The notes: generated by a model from the letters alone, not told the origin. A stretch of DNA of 64,000 nt from Pseudodesulfovibrio sp. JC047 (GCF_010468615.1 NZ_WUEH01000009.1:62001-126000); one strand, 5' to 3'. Positions 35,343 through 45,039 are shown, counted from the first letter of the stretch. Numbers and translations are program-made.

Positions 35343-36052
35343 TGTCCTCTGTTGCCACATATATTCGAGATCTTGATCCGCGTTTGAAATTGGGTGTTGC
35401 CCTGATACTTGGTCCGGTCCTTTGGAAAGTGGATTTTTCTGCCGTGATCGTGAGCCTTGTCGGTTTGCTTTTTCTTGTCTGGCCACTGGCGGTGGAACAG
35501 CCTGTGGGCGCAAAAATGGTTCGGAGTCTGATGGTTTTTGTCGTGTTTTGGGTGGCGATCAAGATGGTGCTGGATGCTGTTTCGGGCGTACCTGTGGAAT
35601 TTATCGTGATGGATGGAGCCCAACTGGGGGCCAGGCTGGTTGCATTGGTCCTGTTGGGATTGTGTCTCGCGTTGTCCTCATCGTCCCGGGCCATTGGGTT
35701 GGCAATTTCTTGGGTACTCCGTCCCTTCATTGGTCGGGAACGGGCCTGGCGGGCCGCATTGTCACTTGCCTTGATGGTCCATTTTCTTCCGCTGTGTTTG
35801 GAAGCTCTCGCCAGAATCAGGGAAGTGGCTTCTCGGCGATGCCTCGGCAGTGGATTCAGGGTGCGCTTCTTGGTTGTCCCGGCGGCTCTAATGCGGAATT
35901 TGAGTCAGAAAACATGGAATCAGACCATGGCCATTGCCTGCCGTGGGTTGGATACTGCGGAAGCGTGGGAAGCGGATTTTACGTGGACACTTCGTGAGAC
36001 CATTACCTTACTGGTATCGGTGTGTCTGATCAGTGGATTGTTTTTTCTTTGA
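35342..36052 (+). CDS. ECF transporter transmembrane protein (CbiQ/EcfT-like)
   Basis: The 236-residue inner-membrane protein begins with DPRLKLGVALILG, the typical CbiQ/EcfT start. It has about five hydrophobic segments and the coupling-helix motifs LARIREVASRRCLG and AIACRGLDTAE (the A-R-G boxes that contact the ATPases). It links the ATPase to an S component. Its ATG overlaps the ATPase stop by one base, so the two are translationally coupled. Substrate is unknown; see the ATPase entry for the missing partner. Confidence 0.88.
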   Translation: MSSVATYIRDLDPRLKLGVALILGPVLWKVDFSAVIVSLVGLLFLVWPLAVEQPVGAKMVRSLMVFVVFWVAIKMVLDAVSGVPVEFIVMDGAQLGARLVALVLLGLCLALSSSSRAIGLAISWVLRPFIGRERAWRAALSLALMVHFLPLCLEALARIREVASRRCLGSGFRVRFLVVPAALMRNLSQKTWNQTMAIACRGLDTAEAWEADFTWTLRETITLLVSVCLISGLFFL

Positions 36053-36134
36053 TTGATTGGGGCCGGAATGCTGTGCGTTTTATGCCGGAGCAGTGTATAT
36101 TGAAAAAAAAGCTGCGATCTGACGGAGGAAAATC

Positions 36135-36959
36135 ATGGCAGGGATACTCATGCTGTCCACGGAGCAGGCCCGGTCATACATGGCTACTCATCAGCCTGAT
36201 TCCTATACATTACTGGATGTTCGCCAACGCTGGGAATACGAGGAAGAACACCTGCCGGGAGCCACGCATGTCCCTTTGCCCGAGTTGGTTGATCGGTTGA
36301 ATCTCATCGAAAAAGGCAAACCAATTTTGGCCTACTGTCGATTTGGAGGTCGGAGCAAGGCCGCTTTGGACCTGCTTGATGGATTCGGATTTCATAATCT
36401 TCATAATGTGGTCGGCGGCATCGCTGAGTGGACCGGGAGAACCGCTTTTGGTCCCATTGATTTGGGATTGATTGCGTTTTCTGGAGTGGACACCGCTGAA
36501 CACGTTCTTCGCAAGGCATACGCCATGGAAGATGCCGTGTCTGATTTTTATCAGGAACGGGCGGAGTTGGCTGAAACGAGTGAAGAGATGGAACTTTTTC
36601 GCGAATTGGCCGGATTTGAAGACCGCCACAAGGCCGTGATAGTGAGACTGCATGATCGGATTGTGGGGCGAACCATGGCTATGAATCTGGACAATACCCC
36701 GGAATCGGGTGAAGCGATTGTGGAAGGCGGTGTGCCCGTTACGGAGTTTATACGACAATTCCCTGCAGCGTTTGACGATATCGATGGCGTTTTGGAACTG
36801 GCTATGATGATCGAGGCACAGGCGTTGGACTATTATCTCCGGTGTGCTCGACAGGCCGAATCTTCGACGGTTCGGGATGTGCTGCATACTTTAGCCCGGG
36901 AAGAAAACGCGCACCTGAAGGTGTTGGGCCGATTTATGGAAAAGCGGATGACGGGGTGA
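36135..36959 (+). CDS. Rhodanese-ferritin-like fusion protein
   Basis: Residues 1-105 are a rhodanese domain (LLDVRQRWEYEEEHLPGATHVPLPEL) with active-site Cys68 in the loop YCRFGGRS, which carries persulfide sulfur. Residues of about 120-274 are a ferritin-like/rubrerythrin-type four-helix bundle with carboxylate pairs (AYAMEDAVSDFYQERAE, FEDRHK, AMMIEAQALDYYL, AREENAHLKVL) able to hold a di-iron site. The pairing suggests peroxide or sulfur detoxification in an anaerobe; the exact reaction is unknown. GGAGGA precedes the ATG. It is convergent with the EamA gene, eight bases apart. Confidence 0.88.
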   Translation: MAGILMLSTEQARSYMATHQPDSYTLLDVRQRWEYEEEHLPGATHVPLPELVDRLNLIEKGKPILAYCRFGGRSKAALDLLDGFGFHNLHNVVGGIAEWTGRTAFGPIDLGLIAFSGVDTAEHVLRKAYAMEDAVSDFYQERAELAETSEEMELFRELAGFEDRHKAVIVRLHDRIVGRTMAMNLDNTPESGEAIVEGGVPVTEFIRQFPAAFDDIDGVLELAMMIEAQALDYYLRCARQAESSTVRDVLHTLAREENAHLKVLGRFMEKRMTG

Positions 36960-36967
36960 ACTCGCGT

Positions 36968-37885
36968 CTATTCAGTGTTTTCGGATTCGTCAGAGGTGGC
37001 TGACGTGAGTGAAGGCATTTCGACGGTGTGTTTGAATCGAAGATTCGGTACAACAATTCCGAAAAGAATCAGGCTCATTCCGATAATTTGCAGAAGGACG
37101 ATTTGTTCGTCGAGCAGCAGGGCCGCTCCGGCCAGAGTCATGACCGGTTCGACGGATGAAAAAATACTGGCATAGGCGCAGCCGATCTTGTCAATAGCGG
37201 CATACAGCAGCGATATTGCCACGAGGCCCGGGATGAGTCCTAGAGCCAGTCCAATCAGGTGTTGTTCCGTCGTTGAGTGCATCCAGGCTGTAATATCCCC
37301 GGATACAGTGAAGGAGATGGCGGCAAAGAACAGGACATAGAGGGTCGCTGTCAAAGCTTTGAGATCTTTCAGGAGGACCTGCGTCAAGACGAGATAGGCG
37401 GAGAAGGTCGCGGTCGAGCCAAAGGCATACAGCAGTCCCATATGATCCACTTCGCGGAGAAAGGCGTCATAAAAGACGAGACAGCATCCCGAGACCACGA
37501 GAAGGAGCGAACAGACAACGAGTTTGTTGAGTCGCATTCCCAGGAAAATCACGGAAGCAATGGTCACGATGACTGGATAGCCATAGAGGATCAACGAGGC
37601 TGTTGATGCCGGAATCGTGGCCAGAGATTTGACGAAAAAAGTCGTCTGTACCCAGTAGACGATGACTCCCAAAAGTGCACATTTGACGAAACCCTGTCGG
37701 GAAATTCGGAAAAGTGATCGATCTTTCAGCAGGATGACCAAAAGGACGAAGAACGCGGCATAGGAGAAGCGGTATTGCATCATGACCGCACCATCCATGC
37801 CCGCAGCATAGCCAAGTTTGACGAGAAGCGGCAAAGCCGCGAACGCTGTCGCAGAGATCAGCGAGAGCAAGAGACCGTACATCAT
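36968..37885 (-). CDS. EamA/DMT-family transporter
   Basis: The 305-residue protein has ten predicted membrane helices in two EamA repeats (repeat 1 from LLSLISATAFAALPLLVKLGY, repeat 2 from LYAFGSTATFSAYLVLTQ). The second ends in the signature YAAIDKIGCAYASIFSSVEPVMTLAGAALL. These carriers export amino acids or metabolites; the substrate cannot be inferred. The tail is hydrophilic and acidic. The ATG lies 4 bases beyond the tlyA stop on the minus strand, so it is the last gene of the thrC-tlyA-EamA run. Confidence 0.9.
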   Translation of the reverse strand: MMYGLLLSLISATAFAALPLLVKLGYAAGMDGAVMMQYRFSYAAFFVLLVILLKDRSLFRISRQGFVKCALLGVIVYWVQTTFFVKSLATIPASTASLILYGYPVIVTIASVIFLGMRLNKLVVCSLLLVVSGCCLVFYDAFLREVDHMGLLYAFGSTATFSAYLVLTQVLLKDLKALTATLYVLFFAAISFTVSGDITAWMHSTTEQHLIGLALGLIPGLVAISLLYAAIDKIGCAYASIFSSVEPVMTLAGAALLLDEQIVLLQIIGMSLILFGIVVPNLRFKHTVEMPSLTSATSDESENTE

Positions 37886-37889
37886 TGCA

Positions 37890-38636
37890 TTACGCTTTGG
37901 CCATATATGCCATGTATTCCTGGTTGCCTTTTGGGCCGAGGATTTTGGATGGGACGACGCCTTTGAGCGTCAGTTCCAGTTCGGTTTGACAAAATTCAGT
38001 GACCATGGTCACGGCTTCCTGTCGCAAGGTTTCATCTCGAACCACGCCTTTATCGGTCTGGCCCGGTCCGACTTCGAATTGCGGCTTGATAAGTACGACC
38101 AGTTCTCCGCCTTGTTTGAGGAATTGGCAGCAGGCCGGAAGGATTTTGGTCAATGAGATAAATGAGACATCCGCGACAATGACATCCACGGGTTCCGGGA
38201 TAAGATCCGGCTCGGCATGGCGGACATTGGTCCGTTCCATGTTGATAACCCGTTCATCCTGTCGCAATTTTTCATGCAACTGCCCGTAGCCCACGTCGAT
38301 GGCGTAGACGCGCGTAGCACCGTGTTGGAGGAGACAATCGGTGAAACCGCCGGTTGACGCTCCGGCATCCAGAGCAATTACATCTGTGAAATCAAGGGAG
38401 AATTCTTCGATGGCCGTGAGGATCTTGTGGGCTCCACGCGAAACAAAACGTGAGTCCTCCGGGACAACGAATTCCGTTTCAGGAAAGAATTGTTGCCCCG
38501 GTTTGTTGACCGGAGTTTTTTGACCCCGGTCCATGTAGTGCACCTTGCCGGCCATGATGAGTCGTTTGGCTTTTTCCCTGCTTTCCACCACGCCAGAGGA
38601 GGCAAGCAGTTGGTCCGCCCGTTGTTTCTTCGCCAT
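37890..38636 (-). CDS. tlyA: TlyA-family rRNA methyltransferase
   Basis: The 248 residues combine an N-terminal S4 RNA-binding domain (RADQLLASSGVVESREKAKRLIMAGKV is its core) and an FtsJ-like methyltransferase (SRGAHKILTA, ALDAGASTGGFTDCLLQHGA, VIVADVSFISLTKILP, LIKPQFEVG). TlyA 2'-O-methylates ribose in 16S and/or 23S rRNA, which confers capreomycin sensitivity in mycobacteria; some homologues are called haemolysins. It sits 12 bases after thrC in the same direction. Confidence 0.93.
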   Translation of the reverse strand: MAKKQRADQLLASSGVVESREKAKRLIMAGKVHYMDRGQKTPVNKPGQQFFPETEFVVPEDSRFVSRGAHKILTAIEEFSLDFTDVIALDAGASTGGFTDCLLQHGATRVYAIDVGYGQLHEKLRQDERVINMERTNVRHAEPDLIPEPVDVIVADVSFISLTKILPACCQFLKQGGELVVLIKPQFEVGPGQTDKGVVRDETLRQEAVTMVTEFCQTELELTLKGVVPSKILGPKGNQEYMAYMAKA

Positions 38637-38648
38637 GTCTGTCTCCGA

Positions 38649-40097
38649 TTATTTCTTTTCGAGACCGAGTTTTGCCACGACTTTTTCAGCGGTGTTCCGG
38701 GTGTATTCTTCCGGGGACAACGCCTTTTTTTCTTCGGGCGAAATGACCAGTTCCGGGGTGTTGGCCAAGGTCATGTCCGGAGTAATTTCGAATTCGGCAG
38801 GGAAGCTGTTGTCAAAGTACATGTTCTGGAAATCCACGAATTTGAGCTGATGGGCAGTGGAATCGAGAATGCAGAGTTCTTCGGGGGAGACCAGGCCGAG
38901 TTCCAACGCGCGTTTGGCGCCAGCAAAGGATTCGCCGCCCTGAGTGCAAGCGATATGGCCGTTTCGGTTGGCCTGGATCATGGAATCCATGATTTGTTGT
39001 TCCGTGACTTGGAGCACCTGGAAAGCGTCGGAACCACCAATCGCTTCGAATTTTTCGGCAAAATATTGGACGCGAGGGAACGAAACCGGGTTGCCGATCA
39101 TGGCTGCCTGCGCCACAGAGGCGGACACGGTTACTGGTTCGTACTGGCGTTCCTTGGGATCGTCTACAGCATAGTAGCGATAAACCGGATCGGCGTGATG
39201 GGATTGGACCCCGAAAATTCGTGGCAGGTCGGAGATGATATCCAATGCATGGAGTTTGAGGAAACCGGCCATGATGGCGGTGATGTTGCCGGCATTGCCG
39301 ATGGGCACGAAAATGCATTTGCCTTTCATGTCCCAGTCAAACCACTGGGCGCATTCAAACGCATAGGATTCCTGTCCGAGGATGCGCCAGGCGTTCTTGG
39401 AGTTGAGCAGGGCCACTCGATAATTGTCGGCCAGATGTTCGACGACCTTCATGCAATCGTCGAAGACCCCGGGGACTTCGAGCACGACTGCGCCGGACCC
39501 AAGCGGTTGGGCGAGCTGTGCCGGAGTGACTTTGCCGTGCGGCAGGATGACAACGGATTTGATGGCACCGCCCACGTAGGACGCATACAGGGCCGCTGCT
39601 GCGGAGGTATCACCGGTGGAGGCGCAGACCGTCAGGATTTGATCCCAGTCATTTTGACGGATCAGTGAACGAAGGTAGGAAAACCCGCAGGCCATGCCAC
39701 GATCCTTGAATGAAGCGGATGGGTTTTGACCGTCGTTTTTGTAGGCGGTGGTCAGCCCGGATTCGCTATTTAGAGTCGGGCTGGATTCGATAACAGGGGT
39801 ATTCCCTTCACCAAGATAGACGATGTCTTCTTCTTCCAACACTGGGGCCATGAGTTCGTAAAAGCGGAAAATGCCGCGTAGTGCGGTTTTCTTGGATGCG
39901 GCACGGGTGTCGAAAAGAGTTCGCCATTGAGCACCGGATGTCTTTTTCAGCTCGTCGAAGCGGAGGTTGTCGAGCAGGAAAACACCACCGCAGTTCGGGC
40001 AGGTGTAATGCAGTTCATCAGTGGGGAATCGTTTGCCACAACCGAGGCAGAAGTATTCCATATGTCCACGATATGAGGGAAAAGAATCGGCAGTCAT
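38649..40097 (-). CDS. thrC: Threonine synthase
   Basis: ThrC converts O-phosphohomoserine to threonine with PLP. The 482-residue protein has the PLP lysine Lys131 in NPSASFKDRG, the phosphate loop VPIGNAGNITA, and an N-terminal zinc ribbon (Cys17-x2-Cys20 and Cys33-x2-Cys36), a feature of one bacterial ThrC subtype. The length and the C-terminal extension fit the long form. The start has GGATGG upstream; an ATG at 40061 is an alternative that would still keep the zinc ribbon. It diverges from the patatin gene. Confidence 0.93.
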   Translation of the reverse strand: MTADSFPSYRGHMEYFCLGCGKRFPTDELHYTCPNCGGVFLLDNLRFDELKKTSGAQWRTLFDTRAASKKTALRGIFRFYELMAPVLEEEDIVYLGEGNTPVIESSPTLNSESGLTTAYKNDGQNPSASFKDRGMACGFSYLRSLIRQNDWDQILTVCASTGDTSAAAALYASYVGGAIKSVVILPHGKVTPAQLAQPLGSGAVVLEVPGVFDDCMKVVEHLADNYRVALLNSKNAWRILGQESYAFECAQWFDWDMKGKCIFVPIGNAGNITAIMAGFLKLHALDIISDLPRIFGVQSHHADPVYRYYAVDDPKERQYEPVTVSASVAQAAMIGNPVSFPRVQYFAEKFEAIGGSDAFQVLQVTEQQIMDSMIQANRNGHIACTQGGESFAGAKRALELGLVSPEELCILDSTAHQLKFVDFQNMYFDNSFPAEFEITPDMTLANTPELVISPEEKKALSPEEYTRNTAEKVVAKLGLEKK

Positions 40098-40283
40098 TGG
40101 TCCATCCGGTATACATTTTTAAGGTTCATTGATCCGTGCCATTTCAACGGACCACACGTTTACCTAAAAGTCCATGCTGTGCAAGTCAAATTGTCCATGA
40201 ATTGCTGTCCGGCATTGACCTTTTTGTCGGGGGACCTATAAAAAGAGCAGAATGGTCACAATGAAATGAGGAACAGATTCTCT

Positions 40284-41156
40284 ATGAAACAGCGAAAAAC
40301 AGTCTCACTCGTGCTCGGAAGTGGTGGAGCCAGAGGGCTTGCGCACATCGGTATCATCCATTGGCTTGAGGAAAACGGGTATGAGATCAAGTCTATCACC
40401 GGCTCGTCCATGGGCGCGTTGGTCGGTGGCATGCATGCCATCGGTCAGCTCGATGAGTTTGAGAAATGGGTCCGGGGCATTACCAAGACAAACATGCTTG
40501 CTCTGCTTGATTTTGCCATGGAAAGTAATGGGTTATTCAAGGGAAATCGTATTATTGACACCCTCAAGAATTTGGTCGGTGAAAAGCTGATTGAGGAAAT
40601 GGATATTTCCTTTACTGCCGTGGCAACGGATATCGAGTCGGCCAAGGAAGTGTGGATCGACGAGGGACCATTGTTCGAGGCGATTCGGGCGTCAATTTCA
40701 TTGCCGCTTTTTTTCACGCCGTACAATTATCACGGCGTTGACCTGATTGATGGCGGAATTCTCAATCCGGTGCCTATTGCGCCGACTTTTAGTGATCACA
40801 CGGATTTGACGATTGCGGTGAATTTGTGTGGTCGGCCTCGGGAAGGACTTGCCTTGCCGGGCGAAGAGGAGGAAGAAACGTCCATGGTGAGTCAGGCCAT
40901 TGCCGAATTTACCGGGAAAATCAAATCCTCATTGCCGCATGTCCGCAATGGCGTGAAGGCCCGGAATATCGTGTTGCAGTCGTTTGATGCCATGCAGGGA
41001 ACCATTGCCCGACAGAAGATCGCGGCGTATCCGCCGGATCATGTCCTTGATATTCCGAGGAACCTGTGCATGATTCTCGATTTTGACAAGGCCGTACCAT
41101 TGATTCAATTCGGCCATGATTTGGCTGCGGAAAAGCTGGCCGGGGTGCTTGAGTAA
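40284..41156 (+). CDS. Patatin-like phospholipase
   Basis: The 290-residue protein belongs to the bacterial RssA-type patatin family. It has the oxyanion loop GSGGARGLAHIG (residues 12-23), nucleophile Ser42 in the elbow G-S-S-M-G, and the catalytic Asp in LIDGGILNPVP. It should hydrolyse acyl esters of lipids in the cytoplasm or at the inner membrane. The start at 40284 has GAGGAA about 10 bases upstream. It is monocistronic with a good terminator downstream. Confidence 0.9.
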   Translation: MKQRKTVSLVLGSGGARGLAHIGIIHWLEENGYEIKSITGSSMGALVGGMHAIGQLDEFEKWVRGITKTNMLALLDFAMESNGLFKGNRIIDTLKNLVGEKLIEEMDISFTAVATDIESAKEVWIDEGPLFEAIRASISLPLFFTPYNYHGVDLIDGGILNPVPIAPTFSDHTDLTIAVNLCGRPREGLALPGEEEEETSMVSQAIAEFTGKIKSSLPHVRNGVKARNIVLQSFDAMQGTIARQKIAAYPPDHVLDIPRNLCMILDFDKAVPLIQFGHDLAAEKLAGVLE

Positions 41157-41200
41157 AGAGGCATGTCGGTTCACAGTTTTTGGGGACGATATACCCATGT

Positions 41201-41245
41201 AAAAAAAGGCTGCCCTGTGTTCAGGGCAGCCTTTTTGTTTTTTTT
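41201..41245. terminator. Bidirectional terminator between patatin and DUF456 genes
   Basis: AAAAA then GGCTGCCCTG, loop TGTT, CAGGGCAGCC, then a long T-run; A-run and T-run flank both sides. Confidence 0.92.
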
Positions 41246-41253
41246 TTGTGTGG

Positions 41254-41751
41254 TCAGGGCCAGATTTTGGGGATGGAGATCACCACGATGGTTGCGCCAA
41301 TGGCTGTTTTGACCGTGAATCCCAGGGCCTTGCCAACAAAGGCTCCCTTGGCGGCAAGCAGGGCTTCGGGTCGGGATCGACCAGGCATTTCAGCAATCAG
41401 GCAGCCGAGATACGCACCGCCAAGCGCACCGATGAGCGCGCCAAGACCAAGAAAGAAGGGAGCACCGAAAATGGCTCCGGCAATGGCCCCGATGATACCA
41501 CCGACCGTTCCTCGGGTGGATGCACCATATTTTCCGGCATATCGGGCCTGAAGAATGAATTCCAGGGCTTCAGCCACGGCCGCAATGATCGCAATAACAG
41601 CGACAAAAGTCCATGTCATGGAGTCTGGGTAAATATATTTCCACAGCGAAATCAGCGCGATGGCGATCCAGTTCGCAGGCAGGCTGAAAAGCTGCAATGC
41701 CTGCGTCACGATCAGGCTGAGGATGAGAAAGACGGCCCAGACATAGTCCAT
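41254..41751 (-). CDS. DUF456-family membrane protein
   Basis: The 165-residue membrane protein has several hydrophobic segments and the Gly-rich pattern GTVGGIIGAIAGAIFGAPFFLGLGALIGALGGAYLG typical of DUF456 (PF04306) over two stretches. A short N-terminal pair of helices (WAVFLILSLIVTQ, LPANWIAIAL) matches the family start. Function is unknown. It is the last gene of the rpsF-dnaB-paaK run, eight bases after paaK. Confidence 0.85.
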   Translation of the reverse strand: MDYVWAVFLILSLIVTQALQLFSLPANWIAIALISLWKYIYPDSMTWTFVAVIAIIAAVAEALEFILQARYAGKYGASTRGTVGGIIGAIAGAIFGAPFFLGLGALIGALGGAYLGCLIAEMPGRSRPEALLAAKGAFVGKALGFTVKTAIGATIVVISIPKIWP

Positions 41752-41759
41752 GAATGAGG

Positions 41760-43049
41760 CTACTCCGTGTCCCGGTTGTCGATAACCCGAACGGCTTTCC
41801 CGGCGGTTTTTGGAATGGAGTCATGCTGACACAATTCCACGCGCGGGGTGAGCAGGATTTCACTGCACAGTCGTTTGGCGATTTTCTTCTGCAATCCCTG
41901 CAAGACACGCATGTCTTCGACAAAGTATTCATCCTTGATTTCGACCTTAACCTTCATTTGGTCGGACACACCTTCGCGGACCAATTCGATGAGATAGTTC
42001 TGGCCGACTTCCGGCATGGACATGAGGCATTGCTCGATTTGCATGGGATAAATGTTCACCCCTTTCAGGATCATCATGTCGTCGGCGCGGCCAGTGATGC
42101 GGTCGATACGACGATGGGTACGGCCGCAAGGGCATTGACCGGGGATGAACCGGGTCAAATCCCGGGTTCGATAGCGGATGATCGGCATTCCTTCGCGTCG
42201 AATCGTGGTCATGACCAACTCGCCAATCTCGCCTTCCTCGACATGTTTGCCGGTTTTCGGGTCAATGATTTCAGCGATGTATGCGTCTTCCCAAAGGTGC
42301 ATTCCGGTTTGATGGACACATTCGAAAGCCACACCCGGTCCGTTCATTTCGGACAGACCATATGAGTTATAGGCCTTGATATGCATCATTTCTTCAATTT
42401 TGGCCCGGGCTTCTTCGGTGTGCGGTTCGGCACCGATAAGGGCAATGCGCCACGGCATGTCCTCGGTGTTGAAACCAGCGGCTTGCACCTGTTGCGCGAA
42501 GTACAGCGCGAAAGAGGGGATGATGTGCAGGACAGAGACATTGTGGTCACGAATGAGCTTGATTTGGCGTTTGGTATTCCCTGCGCCGGACGGAATAGTA
42601 ATCATGCCCAGTCGTTCAGACCCATAGTGAATGCCCAGTCCTCCAGTGAAGAGTCCATATCCAGACATGTTTTGCAAGGTATCGGATTTTCTGCATCCGC
42701 AAGCGTACATGGATCGGGCCATGAGTTCGGCCCAGGTGTCCAGGTCCTTTTGGGTATAAAAAATGGCGGTTGGTGTGCCGGTGGTGCCCGAAGAGGCGTG
42801 CATTCTGACATACTCTTCCAAAGGCAATGTCAGCAGACCGTGTGGATACTGGCTTCGAAGATCGTCCTTGGTGGTGAATGGAAGGGTGGTGATATCGTTG
42901 ACAGTTCGGATGTCGTCGCAATTGAATTCGGCCAGACGTTTCGCATAAAAAGGCGATTTTTTGGCGTTTTCAATGGTCTTTTTGAGGCGTTCGACCTGGA
43001 GTTGTTCCAGTTCGGCGCGGTCCATGGCCTCTACTGAATCGAAGTACAT
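41760..43049 (-). CDS. Phenylacetate-CoA ligase (PaaK-type)
   Basis: The 429 residues match the AMP-forming acyl-CoA ligase PaaK: MHASSGTTGTPTAIFYTQKDLD (ATP loop), AYNSYGLSEMNGPG, YRTRDLTRFIPGQCPCGRTHRRIDRITGRADDMMILKGVNIYP as consecutive core motifs, and a C-terminal Lys-containing domain. It activates phenylacetate or indoleacetate to the CoA ester. In Desulfovibrionales such genes often accompany indolepyruvate oxidoreductase, where they make ATP or CoA esters from aromatic amino acid breakdown. Here the partner is instead dnaB, 21 bases upstream, an odd functional neighbour. Confidence 0.93.
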   Translation of the reverse strand: MYFDSVEAMDRAELEQLQVERLKKTIENAKKSPFYAKRLAEFNCDDIRTVNDITTLPFTTKDDLRSQYPHGLLTLPLEEYVRMHASSGTTGTPTAIFYTQKDLDTWAELMARSMYACGCRKSDTLQNMSGYGLFTGGLGIHYGSERLGMITIPSGAGNTKRQIKLIRDHNVSVLHIIPSFALYFAQQVQAAGFNTEDMPWRIALIGAEPHTEEARAKIEEMMHIKAYNSYGLSEMNGPGVAFECVHQTGMHLWEDAYIAEIIDPKTGKHVEEGEIGELVMTTIRREGMPIIRYRTRDLTRFIPGQCPCGRTHRRIDRITGRADDMMILKGVNIYPMQIEQCLMSMPEVGQNYLIELVREGVSDQMKVKVEIKDEYFVEDMRVLQGLQKKIAKRLCSEILLTPRVELCQHDSIPKTAGKAVRVIDNRDTE

Positions 43050-43070
43050 GATATTCGCTTGTGCTTGAGG

Positions 43071-44525
43071 TTAGTTGTTTTCTTCGTGAAATCCTTCGGG
43101 AAGTTCTGATGGATACACCGTGGCGTCCATGTTCTCGAATGCAGTGAATTCTTTTTGAAAGAATAATTCGCATCGGCCTGTGGGGCCGTTACGCTGCTTG
43201 CCGATGATAATTTCAGCCTGGTTCTTGAGCGGGTTATCCTCGCTCTTGTTGTATGCGGCATCCCGGTAAAGAAAAATAATGATGTCAGCATCCTGTTCGA
43301 TAGCGCCTGATTCACGGAGGTCGGACATCATGGGATGTTTGTCTGTGCGTTCTTCAACTTTACGGTTGAGCTGTGACAAGGCGATGACCGGGATGTTCAA
43401 TTCTTTGGCCAGTGCTTTGAGGTGTCGGGAAATATCAGAAATTTCCTGCTCGCGAGAGTCCGGTCGGGCACTGGAGCGCATGAGCTGGAGGTAATCAACG
43501 ACCACCAATCCCAAATTGTGTTCGGCCTTGAGCCGACGGCAACGGGCCTGCAATTCCAAGGTAGACAGGGCGGGGGTATCGTCGATGAAAATTGGTGCAT
43601 TGGTGATGACGTCGGCCGCATCCTGCAAGTCCAACCAGTCCTGATCTTCAAGAAAACCGGTTCTCAAGTTGCTGAGGTGGACTTTGCTTTGCACAGCAAG
43701 CAGGCGGGTCATCAACTGTTCCATGCTCATTTCCAATGAAAAAACAGCGGTGGGACATTCGGAACGAGCCGCGGCTCGGAGGGCGACGTTCAGGGCAAAT
43801 GCCGTTTTACCCATGGAGGGACGACCAGCGATGATAATGAGGTCCGAGTTCTGCAACCCGGCGGTCATGTTGTCGAATTCCGTATAATGGGTCTGAATGC
43901 CTGTGACGGCTGATTTGTTATTGAATTTTGCTTGCAGCTCTTCAAAGACTTTGTTGATGAGCTGGTTGCTGGGCATCATGCCGCGCATTTCTTTGCTTTG
44001 CGCGATCTTGAAAATTTCTTTTTCTGATTCGTCCAGGACTTCGTTGACGTCACGGGATGAAAAACAGTTGGAAATGATGCCGCCGGAAATATCTATGAGC
44101 CGACGTAGGATACATTTATCACGAACAATTTGACCATGATACAGCGCATTACTGGCACTGATGACTGAATCGGACAGTTCCGCGAGGTACACTGGACCTC
44201 CGACAGAATCGAGCGTGCCATCCTGTTCGAGCTGGTTGGCAACCGTGACGACGTCAATCGGTTTGTGCGAGTCGTACAGTTCGGTGAAAGCTTTGAATAT
44301 ATCTCGATGGGCAGGTGAATAGAAATCGTCTGAATTTACAAGGTCCACCAGTTGATGAAACATGCTTTCGGATTGGAAAACACCACCGAGAACGGCTTGC
44401 TCCGCATCCAGAGAATGTGGGGGAACTTTACGGACGAGATCGGAGGAGACCCTATCGAGGGTCTCCTCCTGATGAGCGTCATATCGGCCTGATTTAGGCC
44501 TCTGTTGTTTCGGCGTTTTCGGCAT
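43071..44525 (-). CDS. dnaB: Replicative DNA helicase DnaB
   Basis: DnaB unwinds the fork ahead of replication as a hexamer. The 484 residues have the N-terminal scaffold domain (PPHSLDAEQAVLGGV), the linker, and the RecA-like motor with Walker A GRPSMGKT at 234-241, Walker B LVVVDYLQLM and SQLNRKVEER. No intein is inserted. The start overlaps the end of rplI by 32 bases, so translation is coupled. Confidence 0.96.
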   Translation of the reverse strand: MPKTPKQQRPKSGRYDAHQEETLDRVSSDLVRKVPPHSLDAEQAVLGGVFQSESMFHQLVDLVNSDDFYSPAHRDIFKAFTELYDSHKPIDVVTVANQLEQDGTLDSVGGPVYLAELSDSVISASNALYHGQIVRDKCILRRLIDISGGIISNCFSSRDVNEVLDESEKEIFKIAQSKEMRGMMPSNQLINKVFEELQAKFNNKSAVTGIQTHYTEFDNMTAGLQNSDLIIIAGRPSMGKTAFALNVALRAAARSECPTAVFSLEMSMEQLMTRLLAVQSKVHLSNLRTGFLEDQDWLDLQDAADVITNAPIFIDDTPALSTLELQARCRRLKAEHNLGLVVVDYLQLMRSSARPDSREQEISDISRHLKALAKELNIPVIALSQLNRKVEERTDKHPMMSDLRESGAIEQDADIIIFLYRDAAYNKSEDNPLKNQAEIIIGKQRNGPTGRCELFFQKEFTAFENMDATVYPSELPEGFHEENN

Positions 44526-45039
44526 TCTCTACGGATTCCTCAACGGCCTCAACCTTTTCTTCGGCGGGTTCTTCAATGTCTTCGACAACCGGACCACCGT
44601 GACGGAGGACGGAGAGCTTCAGCTCGCCGCGCACATCGGGGTGCAGCCGGATTTCGATATCATATTCGCCCAAGGCACGAATGGGATCGGGCAGCAGGAT
44701 TTTGCGGCGATCAATATCGATGCCAGCAGCTTCCATGGCGTCGCCAATGTTGGATGTGGTGACAGAGCCGTACAGCTTGTCGCCATCACCAACGCGCACT
44801 TCGATGGAAACCGGAGTGGCGGCGATTTTGTCTGCCAGGCCCTGAGCCCGGGTGCGAAGTGAATCAGCCTGTTCCTGCAGCTTGCGGCGTTCCAGCTCAA
44901 AAGCTTTCAGGTTGGCTTTGGTGGCAGGCTTGGCAAGTCCCTGAGGAATCAGGTAGTTGCGGCCGTAGCCGTCCTTAACGGTAACGATGTCTCCGAGGCG
45001 ACCCAGAGAATCGACATCGGCGCGTAAAATAAGTTTCAT
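44494..45039 (-). CDS. rplI: Ribosomal protein L9
   Basis: A 50S protein with the N-terminal motif MKLILRADVDSLGRLGDIVTVKDGYGRNYLIPQGLA spread over the first 40 residues. At 181 residues it is about 30 longer than usual because of an acidic tail (EEPAEEKVEAVEES and onward). Part of this tail is encoded in the overlap with dnaB. It follows rpsR by 12 bases, the common rpsF-rpsR-rplI order. Confidence 0.96.
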   Translation of the reverse strand: MKLILRADVDSLGRLGDIVTVKDGYGRNYLIPQGLAKPATKANLKAFELERRKLQEQADSLRTRAQGLADKIAATPVSIEVRVGDGDKLYGSVTTSNIGDAMEAAGIDIDRRKILLPDPIRALGEYDIEIRLHPDVRGELKLSVLRHGGPVVEDIEEPAEEKVEAVEESVENAENAETTEA

